Positions 1 through 9,042 of a stretch of 64,000 bases of DNA are shown in pieces. The stretch spans positions 677,501-741,500 of the forward strand of contig NC_008011.1 of the NCBI RefSeq assembly GCF_000055945.1, written 5' to 3'. The position numbers and the translations under genes were made by a program. Every line of letters begins with the position of its first letter. The first letter of the stretch is position 1. Origin of the DNA: Lawsonia intracellularis PHE/MN1-00 (lineage in GTDB: Bacteria > Desulfobacterota > Desulfovibrionia > Desulfovibrionales > Desulfovibrionaceae). Under the pieces are notes generated by a model that was not told the origin of the DNA, searched no databases, and saw only the letters and a list, made by a program, of their open reading frames with translations.

Positions 1-3000
1 TACTTGATTTAAGTAAACGTACTCCTACTCAGTTCCCTGAACCAACACAAGTATGGGTTGTGTCTATGGGCTCTGGGAAAGCAACACTAATTAATCCAAT
101 TAAAGATAATAGTTATCCAATCAAATACTCAGGAGCTGAAGTCCTTGAAGTATATATAAAGCTACCTGGTGCACCAGGAGTTGGTTTTACTCCTGTTCTC
201 TGGACAAAAAAAAGCTTTTCGACCTTTTATGCTTCTATGCATGTTGCTATATTATTTTTGCTTGCAATTACTATTGCTATCTGTCTTATTCGAGCATTTA
301 CAGAAAAACAAGAATGGAGAATTTGGGCTGCACTTTATTCAGGATCTATTCTAATAAGCACACTATGGGGACTTCCTCCTACCCCTAAGGGGATACTTAC
401 TATTTGGGATATACCTGGTTTACTAGCTCCAGGAATAGCACTATTTATTCTACCACACATAGGTAGACGCCTGATGAACACAAGGCAAGTATCACCTCAT
501 ATTGATATACAACTTTTACTTCTTACTCTTCCAGGATTAGTTTTATCAATTCTTCCTCTTATTCCTGGATATCTTTGGACTTTACCATATCTTTCTGTTT
601 GGCCACTTATAACTATTCTCTTTTTACCCACTTGTTTGTATGCAAGATTTTGTGATCTAAAACAATCAAAAACATTTTTTACTATATGTGCATTCCCATC
701 TATTGGGATATTGCCTCTTGCTATTTCTATCAACTCTATGCCTCAATATATTCCTATAGGTCTAATTAACCTCTTTCCTATAATAACACTTACTCTAAGT
801 GCTATGCTTGTTGCACTTGTACCTAATCCAAAACCTTCTTCTGGAGCTATACGACGGGAACACCCTTCTTCTAACATAAAAATACCATCTATACCTAATA
901 AACAAAATAAGATACAGATGAAGAAAGAAGAAGAACAAAGAACAACAACTACAAATTTAAATATAGAAAGTCTTGAACAACAGCTACGTGCACCTTTAGA
1001 GCGTATACGTAAAGAATTAAGTATACTTAATACATCGCTACAGTCGACACCCTTACAACAGCACATTGAATCTATTGAAAATACAGCCGAAGGTCTTTCT
1101 CATATTATTAATGATATACCTGAACTATTTATCTCCAAAACTCATACTGACAAAGAAATTTTTGACTTAAACCAAATAGTTCTGGGTATCCATGATGCTG
1201 TCAATAACGATGCAGAAAGTAAAAATCTTGCTTTTTCTTGGTTTATAGCACCGCATCTTTATCAAAAATATGAAGGTAACCCAACGCAGCTAACACAAGT
1301 CCTTTATATGCTTGTTGAAAGCTCCATACAAGCTACAGAAAAAGGACTTGTACAACTACGTATTCAACGGGTACCTAATAGTATAAACCCTGGAGAACTA
1401 CTTATTACAGTTTCTGACTCTGGGAAAGGATCACCACCAATTACACGTAGCCCGCTTGCTCTTATTCATGCTTGGGAATTAGCAACTAGCACTGGTGGCT
1501 CTGTGACAATGAAAAGTGAGCCAACAGGAACAACTATCTCATTTAGTATCTCCCTCACTGCTAAACAAACAACTACGTCTTTATCCCACCAACATGATGA
1601 GTCAATTACTACTACTGAACAGCCAACAACACAATTATCACAAATTATTATTGTTGATATTGTCCCTAGCAATAGACAACTTTTAACTTACTACTTAGAT
1701 GAACTTCCCTATAATATCTTTGAAGCACAAGATGTTACTACTGTCTATAATCTATATAAACAATCTCCAGGAGCAGTTATCATTTTTGGACCAGAACTGT
1801 CTGAAACTATTGCTATTGAAACAATAGGAGCTATTAGAGTATTTGAGGGAGAACACAACTTCCTTCCTGCACCAATATTAGCTATTTGCAAAACAGAAGC
1901 TCAAAAAGAAAGACTCCTAAGAATAGGCTGTACCCATGTAATTATCGAACCATTAACTCGTAAGACCTTTCGACAAACTATATTACAGTTATCGCCTATT
2001 TCTAGCCATACCCAAGCTATACCTAGTCCTCTTTTGGAATCAACATCTAAAAAAATCAAACAGACAGCACCTACTAGTTCTGTTAACTCAAAACTAATAG
2101 ACACAGTAAATGATTCACAAATACCATGCATGGAGACGCCTATACAGGATATACCCATATCTCCTCATGCCTCTCTCTATTCTGAAGATAATACTTCAGA
2201 GTATACTCATGAAAAAAAGGGGATAGCACTCCTAAAAACCCCAGATCAAATTAAAACAAAAAAACTTTCTATAATTAAAGGAGAACCTACACCTATTTCT
2301 TCTTCGACTCATCAACAAAGGAATGATACATCTCTAACCAATAATGTTAGCTACAAAGTAGAACAATATCCTCTTATGAGTTCATCAGAGTGGGTTGGTG
2401 AACCTACTCCTATTACTAAGCAAAAAACTTCTACTAATAAAACTTCAGCTAGATTATCGCAACATTCATCAGAATGGGTTGGTGAGCCTATTCCTATTAT
2501 AAAACGAAAAAAACCACCAATAACCCCACCTAAAAATGATCCTTTACATAATACTGTAGAGTGGGTTGGTGAACCTATGCCTATTACTATAGCACAGCAA
2601 AAATCATTAACAATTGAACAACAACCTATAGTTAATCTAACAATAGAAGATGAACAACTATCCTCAGAAAAAAGAAAAATTGTTGAGGAAAACTATACGA
2701 CAACTATAGAAAAAACACTGTCAGCAGAACCTAAACCACACGAGCAACTTGCAACTATTACTAAAGAAAAGATAGAACACATTGAACCTATAGTAACAAC
2801 AAATGATATACATAAAAATAACCTATTAGAGAATGGTACATCTTTTAATGAAAAATCAGTTATACTACAAAACTCTATAGAGATACCTGAAGATTTATCA
2901 ATTTATTCCCCAAGTTTACACATTCAAAATTCCCCTGAAAAATCTTTTTTATCATCACAAAGTGAACCTGATAACAACTCTCAATGCATTAATAACTCAT

Positions 3001-3764
3001 CAAAAGAAATAGATACAATTCAAGAAGTTCCCATAACATCATCTGACTCGGCTATTATCAATCAAAAAGATAATAAACATCATGATAACCTATTAACAGC
3101 TACTACAACTAGACAAAAGAAGCATAATAATTCTCGTCAAAAAAACTCTCGACATCAAAAATCATCACTATCATTATTAGATATGATAACAATACCAACA
3201 GAAGAGAACCAAGAAACAAACCATACACAAAAAGCTCTTAATACTGATAGCTACTTATCTATGGTTGGACACCCTGAGATACCAGAAGAACATATCATAA
3301 CATTAACAGAAACAGTAGATACATACAAAAAAGACACATTATCAGTAAAAAAAGACATACCAGACTTATTTAGTGTTCACCATCCAACAGAAGTCATAGA
3401 AGATTTTACTTATCCAAAGGAGCAGTCTGAACAACTAAGTATGATGCAACTTTTTAGCTCAACACTTAACATTGTCGAAGAAAACGACTTGGGAACTCAT
3501 TCTAAGGAACTTTTCCAAGAATTAGATATTACATTAGGATTATTACAACAAGCTATCCAAACAAAACAATCTGAAAATCTTGTATCCTTTTCACAGGTCA
3601 TTTTATCTCTCTCTGAACAACTAAAGTTAAAACATCTAAAAACACTTTCTTACTCTTTACTCGACGCTATCCAAACAAGTAAAGAAGATATAATAGAACA
3701 ACTTATTAAAGATATAAAAGCAGAAGTACAACATAACCAAGGGGATACTACAGACTTATTATAG
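1..3764 (+). CDS. Membrane-bound hybrid sensor-kinase-like protein with degenerate catalytic residues (5' end outside window)
   Basis: The frame is open to base 1, so the true start lies upstream; a GTG at 60 is only the first in-window start codon. Seen: about six or seven hydrophobic segments between 220 and 830, then a coiled linker, a DHp-like helix (about 960-1100), an ATPase-like region (about 1260-1560), a receiver-like domain (about 1640-1990), a long Thr/Ser/Lys-rich linker, and a helical C-terminus resembling an Hpt domain (about 3440-3750). The usual H-E-L-R-T-P-L box reads EQQLRAPL, so the phospho-acceptor His is Gln (978-980). The N-box reads ESSIQAT instead of NAIKFT-like. The receiver starts IIIVDIVPSN, and the strand that should carry the acceptor Asp reads AVIIFGPELS. 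The glycine boxes (SDSGKGS, TGGSVTM) are partly kept. Inference: a pseudo-kinase scaffold at the inner membrane. No partner is visible in the window. Confidence 0.7.
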   Translation, partial: LDLSKRTPTQFPEPTQVWVVSMGSGKATLINPIKDNSYPIKYSGAEVLEVYIKLPGAPGVGFTPVLWTKKSFSTFYASMHVAILFLLAITIAICLIRAFTEKQEWRIWAALYSGSILISTLWGLPPTPKGILTIWDIPGLLAPGIALFILPHIGRRLMNTRQVSPHIDIQLLLLTLPGLVLSILPLIPGYLWTLPYLSVWPLITILFLPTCLYARFCDLKQSKTFFTICAFPSIGILPLAISINSMPQYIPIGLINLFPIITLTLSAMLVALVPNPKPSSGAIRREHPSSNIKIPSIPNKQNKIQMKKEEEQRTTTTNLNIESLEQQLRAPLERIRKELSILNTSLQSTPLQQHIESIENTAEGLSHIINDIPELFISKTHTDKEIFDLNQIVLGIHDAVNNDAESKNLAFSWFIAPHLYQKYEGNPTQLTQVLYMLVESSIQATEKGLVQLRIQRVPNSINPGELLITVSDSGKGSPPITRSPLALIHAWELATSTGGSVTMKSEPTGTTISFSISLTAKQTTTSLSHQHDESITTTEQPTTQLSQIIIVDIVPSNRQLLTYYLDELPYNIFEAQDVTTVYNLYKQSPGAVIIFGPELSETIAIETIGAIRVFEGEHNFLPAPILAICKTEAQKERLLRIGCTHVIIEPLTRKTFRQTILQLSPISSHTQAIPSPLLESTSKKIKQTAPTSSVNSKLIDTVNDSQIPCMETPIQDIPISPHASLYSEDNTSEYTHEKKGIALLKTPDQIKTKKLSIIKGEPTPISSSTHQQRNDTSLTNNVSYKVEQYPLMSSSEWVGEPTPITKQKTSTNKTSARLSQHSSEWVGEPIPIIKRKKPPITPPKNDPLHNTVEWVGEPMPITIAQQKSLTIEQQPIVNLTIEDEQLSSEKRKIVEENYTTTIEKTLSAEPKPHEQLATITKEKIEHIEPIVTTNDIHKNNLLENGTSFNEKSVILQNSIEIPEDLSIYSPSLHIQNSPEKSFLSSQSEPDNNSQCINNSSKEIDTIQEVPITSSDSAIINQKDNKHHDNLLTATTTRQKKHNNSRQKNSRHQKSSLSLLDMITIPTEENQETNHTQKALNTDSYLSMVGHPEIPEEHIITLTETVDTYKKDTLSVKKDIPDLFSVHHPTEVIEDFTYPKEQSEQLSMMQLFSSTLNIVEENDLGTHSKELFQELDITLGLLQQAIQTKQSENLVSFSQVILSLSEQLKLKHLKTLSYSLLDAIQTSKEDIIEQLIKDIKAEVQHNQGDTTDLL
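2388..2585 (+). repeat. Three spaced copies of an EWVGEPxPI peptide repeat inside the sensor-like gene
   Basis: Copies at 2388-2414, 2472-2498 and 2559-2585 encode EWVGEPTPI, EWVGEPIPI and EWVGEPMPI. The spacing is 84 and 87 bases, and variable Lys/Thr/Pro-rich sequence separates them. A shorter related GEPTPI lies just before them near 2281. The core is conserved in protein while the linkers diverge, which suggests short linear binding motifs in a disordered linker. Confidence 0.8.
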
Positions 3765-4125
3765 TCTCAAAGGATGGTAGTATATTAACACTAACCTTTT
3801 CATGTCTCCCTTATAATCATAGCAAATTTTATTGATATATTTTTTATCTAATATAAGTTAAAAACTAATATGTTTAATTCATAATACTCTCAAAGACAAA
3901 AATGAAAAATTTAACTTAACGAAAATAATACTTAGGTTACCTTTTAGGCATACTCCACCATAAACTAACAAAAAATTCACCTGCCAACTTCAAAAAGAAT
4001 ATATAAAAAAATAAGGTACAATAAGTTGCCTTATAGTATTTCTTAGAGTTATACATCGTTATCAAAATAAAAAGAGCTGCTCTTATCAACAATCTTTCCC
4101 AGAATGACATAATAAAAGGTCTAAT
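3765..4125. other. Intergenic region between the sensor-like gene and lysA
   Basis: About 360 bases. No convincing terminator or consensus promoter is visible. The right half (3937-4110) is less AT-rich and contains a possible small membrane-protein gene on the minus strand, listed separately. The bases just before 4126 carry the AAAAGG ribosome binding site of lysA. Confidence 0.5.
3937..4110 (-). CDS. Possible small membrane protein, unknown function
   Basis: This is a 57-codon frame starting ATG TCA TTC TGG; a longer form would start at 4131 inside lysA. The peptide begins MSFWERLLIRAALFILI and has two hydrophobic stretches separated by a Lys/Tyr-rich turn, as in a two-helix membrane protein. 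It has Trp, Gly and Ala content unusual for random intergenic DNA here. Against it, no Shine-Dalgarno sequence precedes the start, and the gene would begin back to back with lysA. I do not recognise a family. It may be a chance frame. Confidence 0.35.
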   Translation of the reverse strand: MSFWERLLIRAALFILITMYNSKKYYKATYCTLFFYIFFLKLAGEFFVSLWWSMPKR

Positions 4126-5391
4126 ATGCAAAATATACGCTCTAGTTATACTGACTCTATTAATTTCTTTGGTAAGACATCACCTGAAGAACTAATAAAA
4201 ATTTATGGTTCACCTTTATATGTATATAATGAATCCATAATCCGACAACGATGTAAAGAAATAAAAAGTCTATCTTCCTATCCAAATTTTTTTGTATCTT
4301 ATTCTGCTAAAGCAAATACAAATCCTACATTACTCTCTATTATTAAAGATGAAGGATGTCTTGTAGATGCTATGTCTCCTGGAGAAGTATATCTCCATAA
4401 AAAAGTAGGATTTAAGTCTGATGAAATACTTTATGTATGTAACAACATTTCTGCAGAAGAAATTCAATATGCTATTGATAACAAAATCCTTCTTAGTATA
4501 GACTCACTTTCTCAACTTGAAACCTATGGGAAACTTAATCCTGGGGGGAAAATAATGGTCCGTATTAACCCTGGGATAGGTACAGGACATCATAAAAAAG
4601 TTATAACTGCTGGAAAAGAAACAAAATTTGGAATTAATACAGAACAGTTTAGTGATGTAAAAAAAATAGTAGATACGTATCAATTGATGCTAGTTGGAAT
4701 AAATCAACATATAGGTTCTCTTTTCTTAGATCCCCAAAATTATCTTGACTCTATTGCTTTTCTTCTTCAATTTATAGACAATAACCCTTGGATTTTTGAA
4801 CAGCTAGAAATTATAGATTTTGGTGGTGGTTTTGGTATTCCTTACAAAAAATATGAAGAACAACCACGACTTGATCTCAAAAAAATGTCAGAACAGTTCA
4901 ATACAAAAATTATGGACTGGGTAGCATCAACTGGTTATAAAGGACGTTTCTATATTGAGCCTGGCCGTTATATCATTGCAGAAAGTGGGATATTACTTGG
5001 TTCTGTACATGTTGTTAAATATAATGGTCCTATACGCTATATAGGAACAGATGTAGGATTCAATGTCCTTATGAGACCTGTATTATATGATGCTTATCAT
5101 GAGATTGAAGTCTATCGTAAAAATGGTACACCAGACTTACAGCTTATTCCACAGACTGTAGTAGGAAACATTTGTGAAAGCGGTGACATTATAGCAAATA
5201 AGCGTCCTCTACCTCTCATTCAAGAAGGAGATATAATTGGTATCTTAGATGTAGGCGCTTATGGATTTGTTATGTCATCAAACTATAATCAACGTCCAAG
5301 ACCAGCTGAAGTTCTCATTCAACAGAATGGTGAACCAAAGCTTATTCGTAAGCGTGAAACAATTGAAGATATGAATATTCAACTTCATTAA
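4126..5391 (+). CDS. lysA: Diaminopimelate decarboxylase
   Basis: A 421-residue PLP enzyme that converts meso-diaminopimelate to L-lysine and CO2, the last step of lysine synthesis, in the cytoplasm. The fold-III PLP barrel is visible: the Schiff-base lysine is K62 in SYSAKANTN, followed by the His of NQHIGSLF, the phosphate-binding glycines of FGGGFGIPY, EPGRYIIAESG, the catalytic Cys in CESGDI, and the C-terminal GAYGFVMSSNYN that contacts PLP and substrate. The length is normal. AAAAGG lies about 8 bases before the ATG. The next gene starts 25 bases after the stop and may be co-transcribed. Retained lysine and DAP processing fits a bacterium that still makes peptidoglycan. Confidence 0.96.
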   Translation: MQNIRSSYTDSINFFGKTSPEELIKIYGSPLYVYNESIIRQRCKEIKSLSSYPNFFVSYSAKANTNPTLLSIIKDEGCLVDAMSPGEVYLHKKVGFKSDEILYVCNNISAEEIQYAIDNKILLSIDSLSQLETYGKLNPGGKIMVRINPGIGTGHHKKVITAGKETKFGINTEQFSDVKKIVDTYQLMLVGINQHIGSLFLDPQNYLDSIAFLLQFIDNNPWIFEQLEIIDFGGGFGIPYKKYEEQPRLDLKKMSEQFNTKIMDWVASTGYKGRFYIEPGRYIIAESGILLGSVHVVKYNGPIRYIGTDVGFNVLMRPVLYDAYHEIEVYRKNGTPDLQLIPQTVVGNICESGDIIANKRPLPLIQEGDIIGILDVGAYGFVMSSNYNQRPRPAEVLIQQNGEPKLIRKRETIEDMNIQLH

Positions 5392-5416
5392 CATGTTATA
5401 AATCAGGACATACCTT

Positions 5417-6595
5417 ATGCCTTCTTTTTCTTTTGTATTAAGATGTTGCCTGCTCTTTTTAATGGTACTAACCTCACAAACCTTGTCTGTTTCACAGCCA
5501 CTAAGAGAAGAAGCTGAAGGGAATTTACCACAACATATTGAAGCTACCTTAACTAACCTTATTGAAGCAACTTCTTCAACAAAACAATACCCTTCTGTTT
5601 CACAGCTTGATACAATCCTTCAATTTGTAACATCGACTAATGAACAGGCTCATAAAATCCTTCCAGCCACACGTGATTATGGTAAAGGTATTTTTTATAA
5701 AACTACTATAAATATTCCACTGTCTACCTTAATTAAATATTTTCTTAACCCAGAAATTCCAGGAGAAGCACTTTATCCTACAAGTATCCGTCGTAATGTA
5801 TGGCAAGAAGGAAGTGAAATCCTCCAAAATAGTAATATATTCTTAGCAGCACCTCTTCCTCCCCAAAAACCTATTTTCTCTCGAGGAACAGAATATGAAG
5901 AAATAACTCCTGATATATCTAGCGGATGTTATTATAACTATATTTTAAAAAGACTATTTATTTTATATAAATTTAAGAGTGAAACAGCGTTTATTACTGT
6001 TTCATTTATGCCAAAAGAATCATCTGTTGGATTACGTGGCGGTGTTATTGGTAAAGATACTGAGTGGGATTATGTCTATGGTCCAGACATAGGCACAAAC
6101 CTGCCTATGCTAACATGGGCAAAAACATATCTTTATGGTTCAGCAACTATTAACATTTTCACCCAAAAACCTAATAGTCCTACTACAGATATTTATATAT
6201 TCAAATGGACAAGTGCTGGCTGGTCAGGGATGAATGTTGTAACACATAAACACATTAGAAATGGGGTTATTCGCTTTATTTCAGGTTTGAAACAAATTAT
6301 GGAATCCCCTTATCTCCCCTCAGAACAAGAAATTATTAAAAAACATAGCGAGCTTAACACAATGAGTCTTAATGAATTACAATCTGCTCTCAAACCATTT
6401 GCATCAAAACTTGCAGCAAAAAGTCTTAAAGATTCTACTCTATCAAAAGATAATTTTCAAAAAATTCTAAAAAATGACGTCTACCCTACAACACTAACAA
6501 AAGAAAATGCTGTTGCTGAACTTTTAAAACGTTATATGAAGCAAAAAATTAATCAAACTATGGAAGGAAAGACAACTATCACATCAAAAAAATAA
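5417..6595 (+). CDS. Predicted secreted protein, unknown function
   Basis: A 392-residue protein with a Sec-type signal peptide (hydrophobic core about residues 6-24, likely cut after SQTLSVSQ or nearby), so probably periplasmic or exported. The mature part has no membrane segment and no motif I recognise. It is mixed alpha/beta, with several Trp and Tyr residues mid-protein (AGWSGMNVVTHKH, GKDTEWDYVYG) and a Lys/Leu-rich helical tail of about 100 residues. It lies 25 bases downstream of lysA on the same strand and could be in the same transcript. No function is proposed. Confidence 0.8.
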   Translation: MPSFSFVLRCCLLFLMVLTSQTLSVSQPLREEAEGNLPQHIEATLTNLIEATSSTKQYPSVSQLDTILQFVTSTNEQAHKILPATRDYGKGIFYKTTINIPLSTLIKYFLNPEIPGEALYPTSIRRNVWQEGSEILQNSNIFLAAPLPPQKPIFSRGTEYEEITPDISSGCYYNYILKRLFILYKFKSETAFITVSFMPKESSVGLRGGVIGKDTEWDYVYGPDIGTNLPMLTWAKTYLYGSATINIFTQKPNSPTTDIYIFKWTSAGWSGMNVVTHKHIRNGVIRFISGLKQIMESPYLPSEQEIIKKHSELNTMSLNELQSALKPFASKLAAKSLKDSTLSKDNFQKILKNDVYPTTLTKENAVAELLKRYMKQKINQTMEGKTTITSKK

Positions 6596-6608
6596 CTTAT
6601 TGTAATAT

Positions 6609-6632
6609 AAAAAAGGTAAATAAACCTTTTCA
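6609..6632 (+). terminator. Weak stem-loop after the secreted-protein gene
   Basis: Seven-base stem AAAAGGT (6611-6617) pairs with ACCTTTT (6624-6630) around a 6-base A/T loop, just after the stop at 6595. The T run is short and the stem AT-rich, so termination would be weak at best. Confidence 0.35.
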
Positions 6633-6711
6633 TAAAAACATTAAAAAAAGTAACCATACTATAGTTAATACCTTTTATAATACTTTTAGTCTTGCAAGTA
6701 GGGTTGTTATT

Positions 6712-7545
6712 ATGAATGATGGATGTCTTCCTGAAGAATTTAGACAACATCAAATAGATGATATATATTTTGAAGAATCCTATGAGTCAATGGATCCTCA
6801 ACACAGGGTATGGATTAAAACAACTTTAGCTCTAACAGGAGCATTTTATAATATATTCCCTGGTAGAACAATATCTACTCAAGAAAATCTGTCTATTGGT
6901 TTTCAACTAAAAAAAACTTTTAAACCTTTTCATTGGACCATCTTACTCTTAGATGAACATTATATGTCTTCGCCAAGAATTGCAGCAGCAATTATGCCTG
7001 CACAGCTTGCTGGAGTTAAAAACATTATAGCTGTTTGGACCAGTAAAAATAACCGACTGACCGCTGAAAAAATCTCACCTGCTTTACTAACAACATTAGA
7101 ACTTTCAGGAGTTAACATAGCCCTAACACTTACCCACACTGAAACTGAACTTCTTATTCATCAATTAATGAAAATAGGTATTGGAAACCTGTTATATTTT
7201 TTAAAAGAAGAAGACATACTACATATATCTACTATACCTGTACTACCTTTCTGGAAAGAATATACTTCTCATCGACTTGTTATAGAAAAAGATGCTGGCA
7301 TTAATACAGAAATCCTCCAATGGGCACATCCTCATTCAATTATAGAACAAATAGCAACAGAACCATACTCTGAAGATATCCCAGATGCACTTTACTGTGC
7401 TAGCTCATCCAGTAAAAACTATACATCATACAGAATCCCAAGAATTTTTCATAATGGACTTGAAGCATATTGGATTCATCCAACACTTTCTCCAGCCTCC
7501 TTTCTCCATACAACATGGGATTTATCTTTGCTAGAACAAGACTAA
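6712..7545 (+). CDS. Uncharacterised protein, faintly histidinol-dehydrogenase-like
   Basis: 277 residues, soluble, no signal peptide. The stretch SSPRIAAAIMPAQLAGVKNI resembles the part of HisD that reads PSxxLMxxxPAxVAGVxxI. The order of the following segments, with an Ala-Gly-Ile/Asp-like patch near residue 200, is also loosely HisD-like. The gene is much shorter than HisD (about 430 residues) and I cannot see the zinc ligands or the catalytic Glu-His pair, so it is not an active histidinol dehydrogenase. It lies between a secreted protein and an MFS transporter, with no other his gene in the window. The family assignment is a weak inference. Confidence 0.6.
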   Translation: MNDGCLPEEFRQHQIDDIYFEESYESMDPQHRVWIKTTLALTGAFYNIFPGRTISTQENLSIGFQLKKTFKPFHWTILLLDEHYMSSPRIAAAIMPAQLAGVKNIIAVWTSKNNRLTAEKISPALLTTLELSGVNIALTLTHTETELLIHQLMKIGIGNLLYFLKEEDILHISTIPVLPFWKEYTSHRLVIEKDAGINTEILQWAHPHSIIEQIATEPYSEDIPDALYCASSSSKNYTSYRIPRIFHNGLEAYWIHPTLSPASFLHTTWDLSLLEQD

Positions 7546-7726
7546 CCTATACAATAAACATAATTAATATAAGATAGTTACTCTAACTAATAATAAAATA
7601 CATGAACTAAAATTATAATTCCCTAATAAGTTAATTATCTAACGACATAAAGTACATAGCAAGTAATCTAAGCAATGCATAGAAAAATTGATTGCCAGTT
7701 AGGCCTTTTCCTGTCACGATATCTTA

Positions 7727-8914
7727 ATGAAACCACTGCATAATATCATCCTTATTATGTCTATAGCTTTAATGGGAGTTATGGGCGTATCCATTATTCT
7801 TCCAGTCCTTCCTCTACTTGCCCATATATTTGAACTTACTCCTACTGAAGTAGGACTTATTATAACCTGTTTTTCATTGCCAAGTGCTTTATTTACTCCT
7901 GTTGCCGGAATTATTGCTGATCTTTATGGAAGAAAAAAAATTCTTTTATTAGGTCTGGCCCTTTTTGCACTTGGAGGAGTTGGATGTGCACTCTCTACCT
8001 CCTTTAAAGGACTTCTTTTTTGTAGAGCTATCCAAGGTCTTGGAGCAGCGCCTCTAGGAATACTCTACAGTACTATCATTGGAGACCTTTATAATGAAGA
8101 AGAGCGTCCTAAAATGATGGGCATAGCTGGTGCGACAATAAGTATTGGAACAGCAATATATCCGGCACTAGGTGGATTTGTTGGAGAAATTCACTGGACT
8201 CTTCCATTCTGGTTTTCCTTATTATCTCTCCCTGTAGCAATCATAGCCCTTATTTATCCCTATCCTTATAAAGGAACAAAAACATCTATCAAAGACTACA
8301 CAAAAATTTCTGGAAAACTTATTTTTCATTCACATTCAGTAGGCCTTTTAAGTATTACTTTTCTTTGTTTTAGCATTCTGTATGGCCCAATACTTACCTA
8401 TTTCCCTTTAATTGCAAATTTACTCTATCAAGCTTCACCTATCCAGATAGGTATAACCTTTAGTATTGCCTGCTTAGGTACTGCAATTATCGCTATTAAT
8501 CTTGCACAACTTAGTAGGACATATAGTCACAAAAAACTGCTTATTATAGCTGCTGGTTGTTACTTTATTTCCCAAGGACTTGTTATTATTCTCCCATTAC
8601 AAAGCCAAAATATTTGGCTACTTACATTACCTATTTTTGTTTTAGGAATAGCACAAGGTATATCATTTCCTTTAGTAAACAGCCACATTACATCACTTGC
8701 ACCAACATCCAACAGAGCTATTGTTATGGCTATAAACAGTACATTTATGAGGTTAAGTCAGAGTATTTCGCCAATTGTTTTTGGTATTGGATGGTCATTT
8801 TTTGGTTGGCCTGGTCCTTTTATATTTGGTCTTTTTACTTCTATTATATTAGCCCTCTTAATTATGAAAGTATTTTCAAGATGTAACCCAATATCACCTA
8901 TTTTTGATAACTAG
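7727..8914 (+). CDS. Major facilitator superfamily transporter, probable drug/H+ antiporter type
   Basis: 395 residues with twelve hydrophobic segments, the usual MFS size. The loop 2-3 motif A reads GIIADLYGRKKIL, with the conserved Asp, Gly, Arg and Lys residues. The helix 4 region reads RAIQGLGAAPLGI, and a Pro/Gly-rich segment in helix 5 (GGFVGEIHWTLPFW) is typical of the 12-helix drug:H+ antiporter (DHA1) group. The substrate cannot be told from sequence. No ribosome binding site is obvious before the ATG. The gene stands alone between AT-rich gaps. Confidence 0.85.
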   Translation: MKPLHNIILIMSIALMGVMGVSIILPVLPLLAHIFELTPTEVGLIITCFSLPSALFTPVAGIIADLYGRKKILLLGLALFALGGVGCALSTSFKGLLFCRAIQGLGAAPLGILYSTIIGDLYNEEERPKMMGIAGATISIGTAIYPALGGFVGEIHWTLPFWFSLLSLPVAIIALIYPYPYKGTKTSIKDYTKISGKLIFHSHSVGLLSITFLCFSILYGPILTYFPLIANLLYQASPIQIGITFSIACLGTAIIAINLAQLSRTYSHKKLLIIAAGCYFISQGLVIILPLQSQNIWLLTLPIFVLGIAQGISFPLVNSHITSLAPTSNRAIVMAINSTFMRLSQSISPIVFGIGWSFFGWPGPFIFGLFTSIILALLIMKVFSRCNPISPIFDN

Positions 8915-9042
8915 TAAATTTTATTATTAAAAAGCTTAGTTAGTTAAGATTACATATATTATATACAATTACTATAACATTAACTAATTACTAACTATTA
9001 CTTCCAATTGATTAATTGATGCTATTTAAAGAGGATATATTA

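Noticed and set aside
743-1066. A 107-codon Cys/Ser-rich frame on the minus strand inside the sensor-like gene
   Set aside because: Antisense to a continuous coding frame with recognisable domains; Cys/Ser richness is typical of shadow frames.
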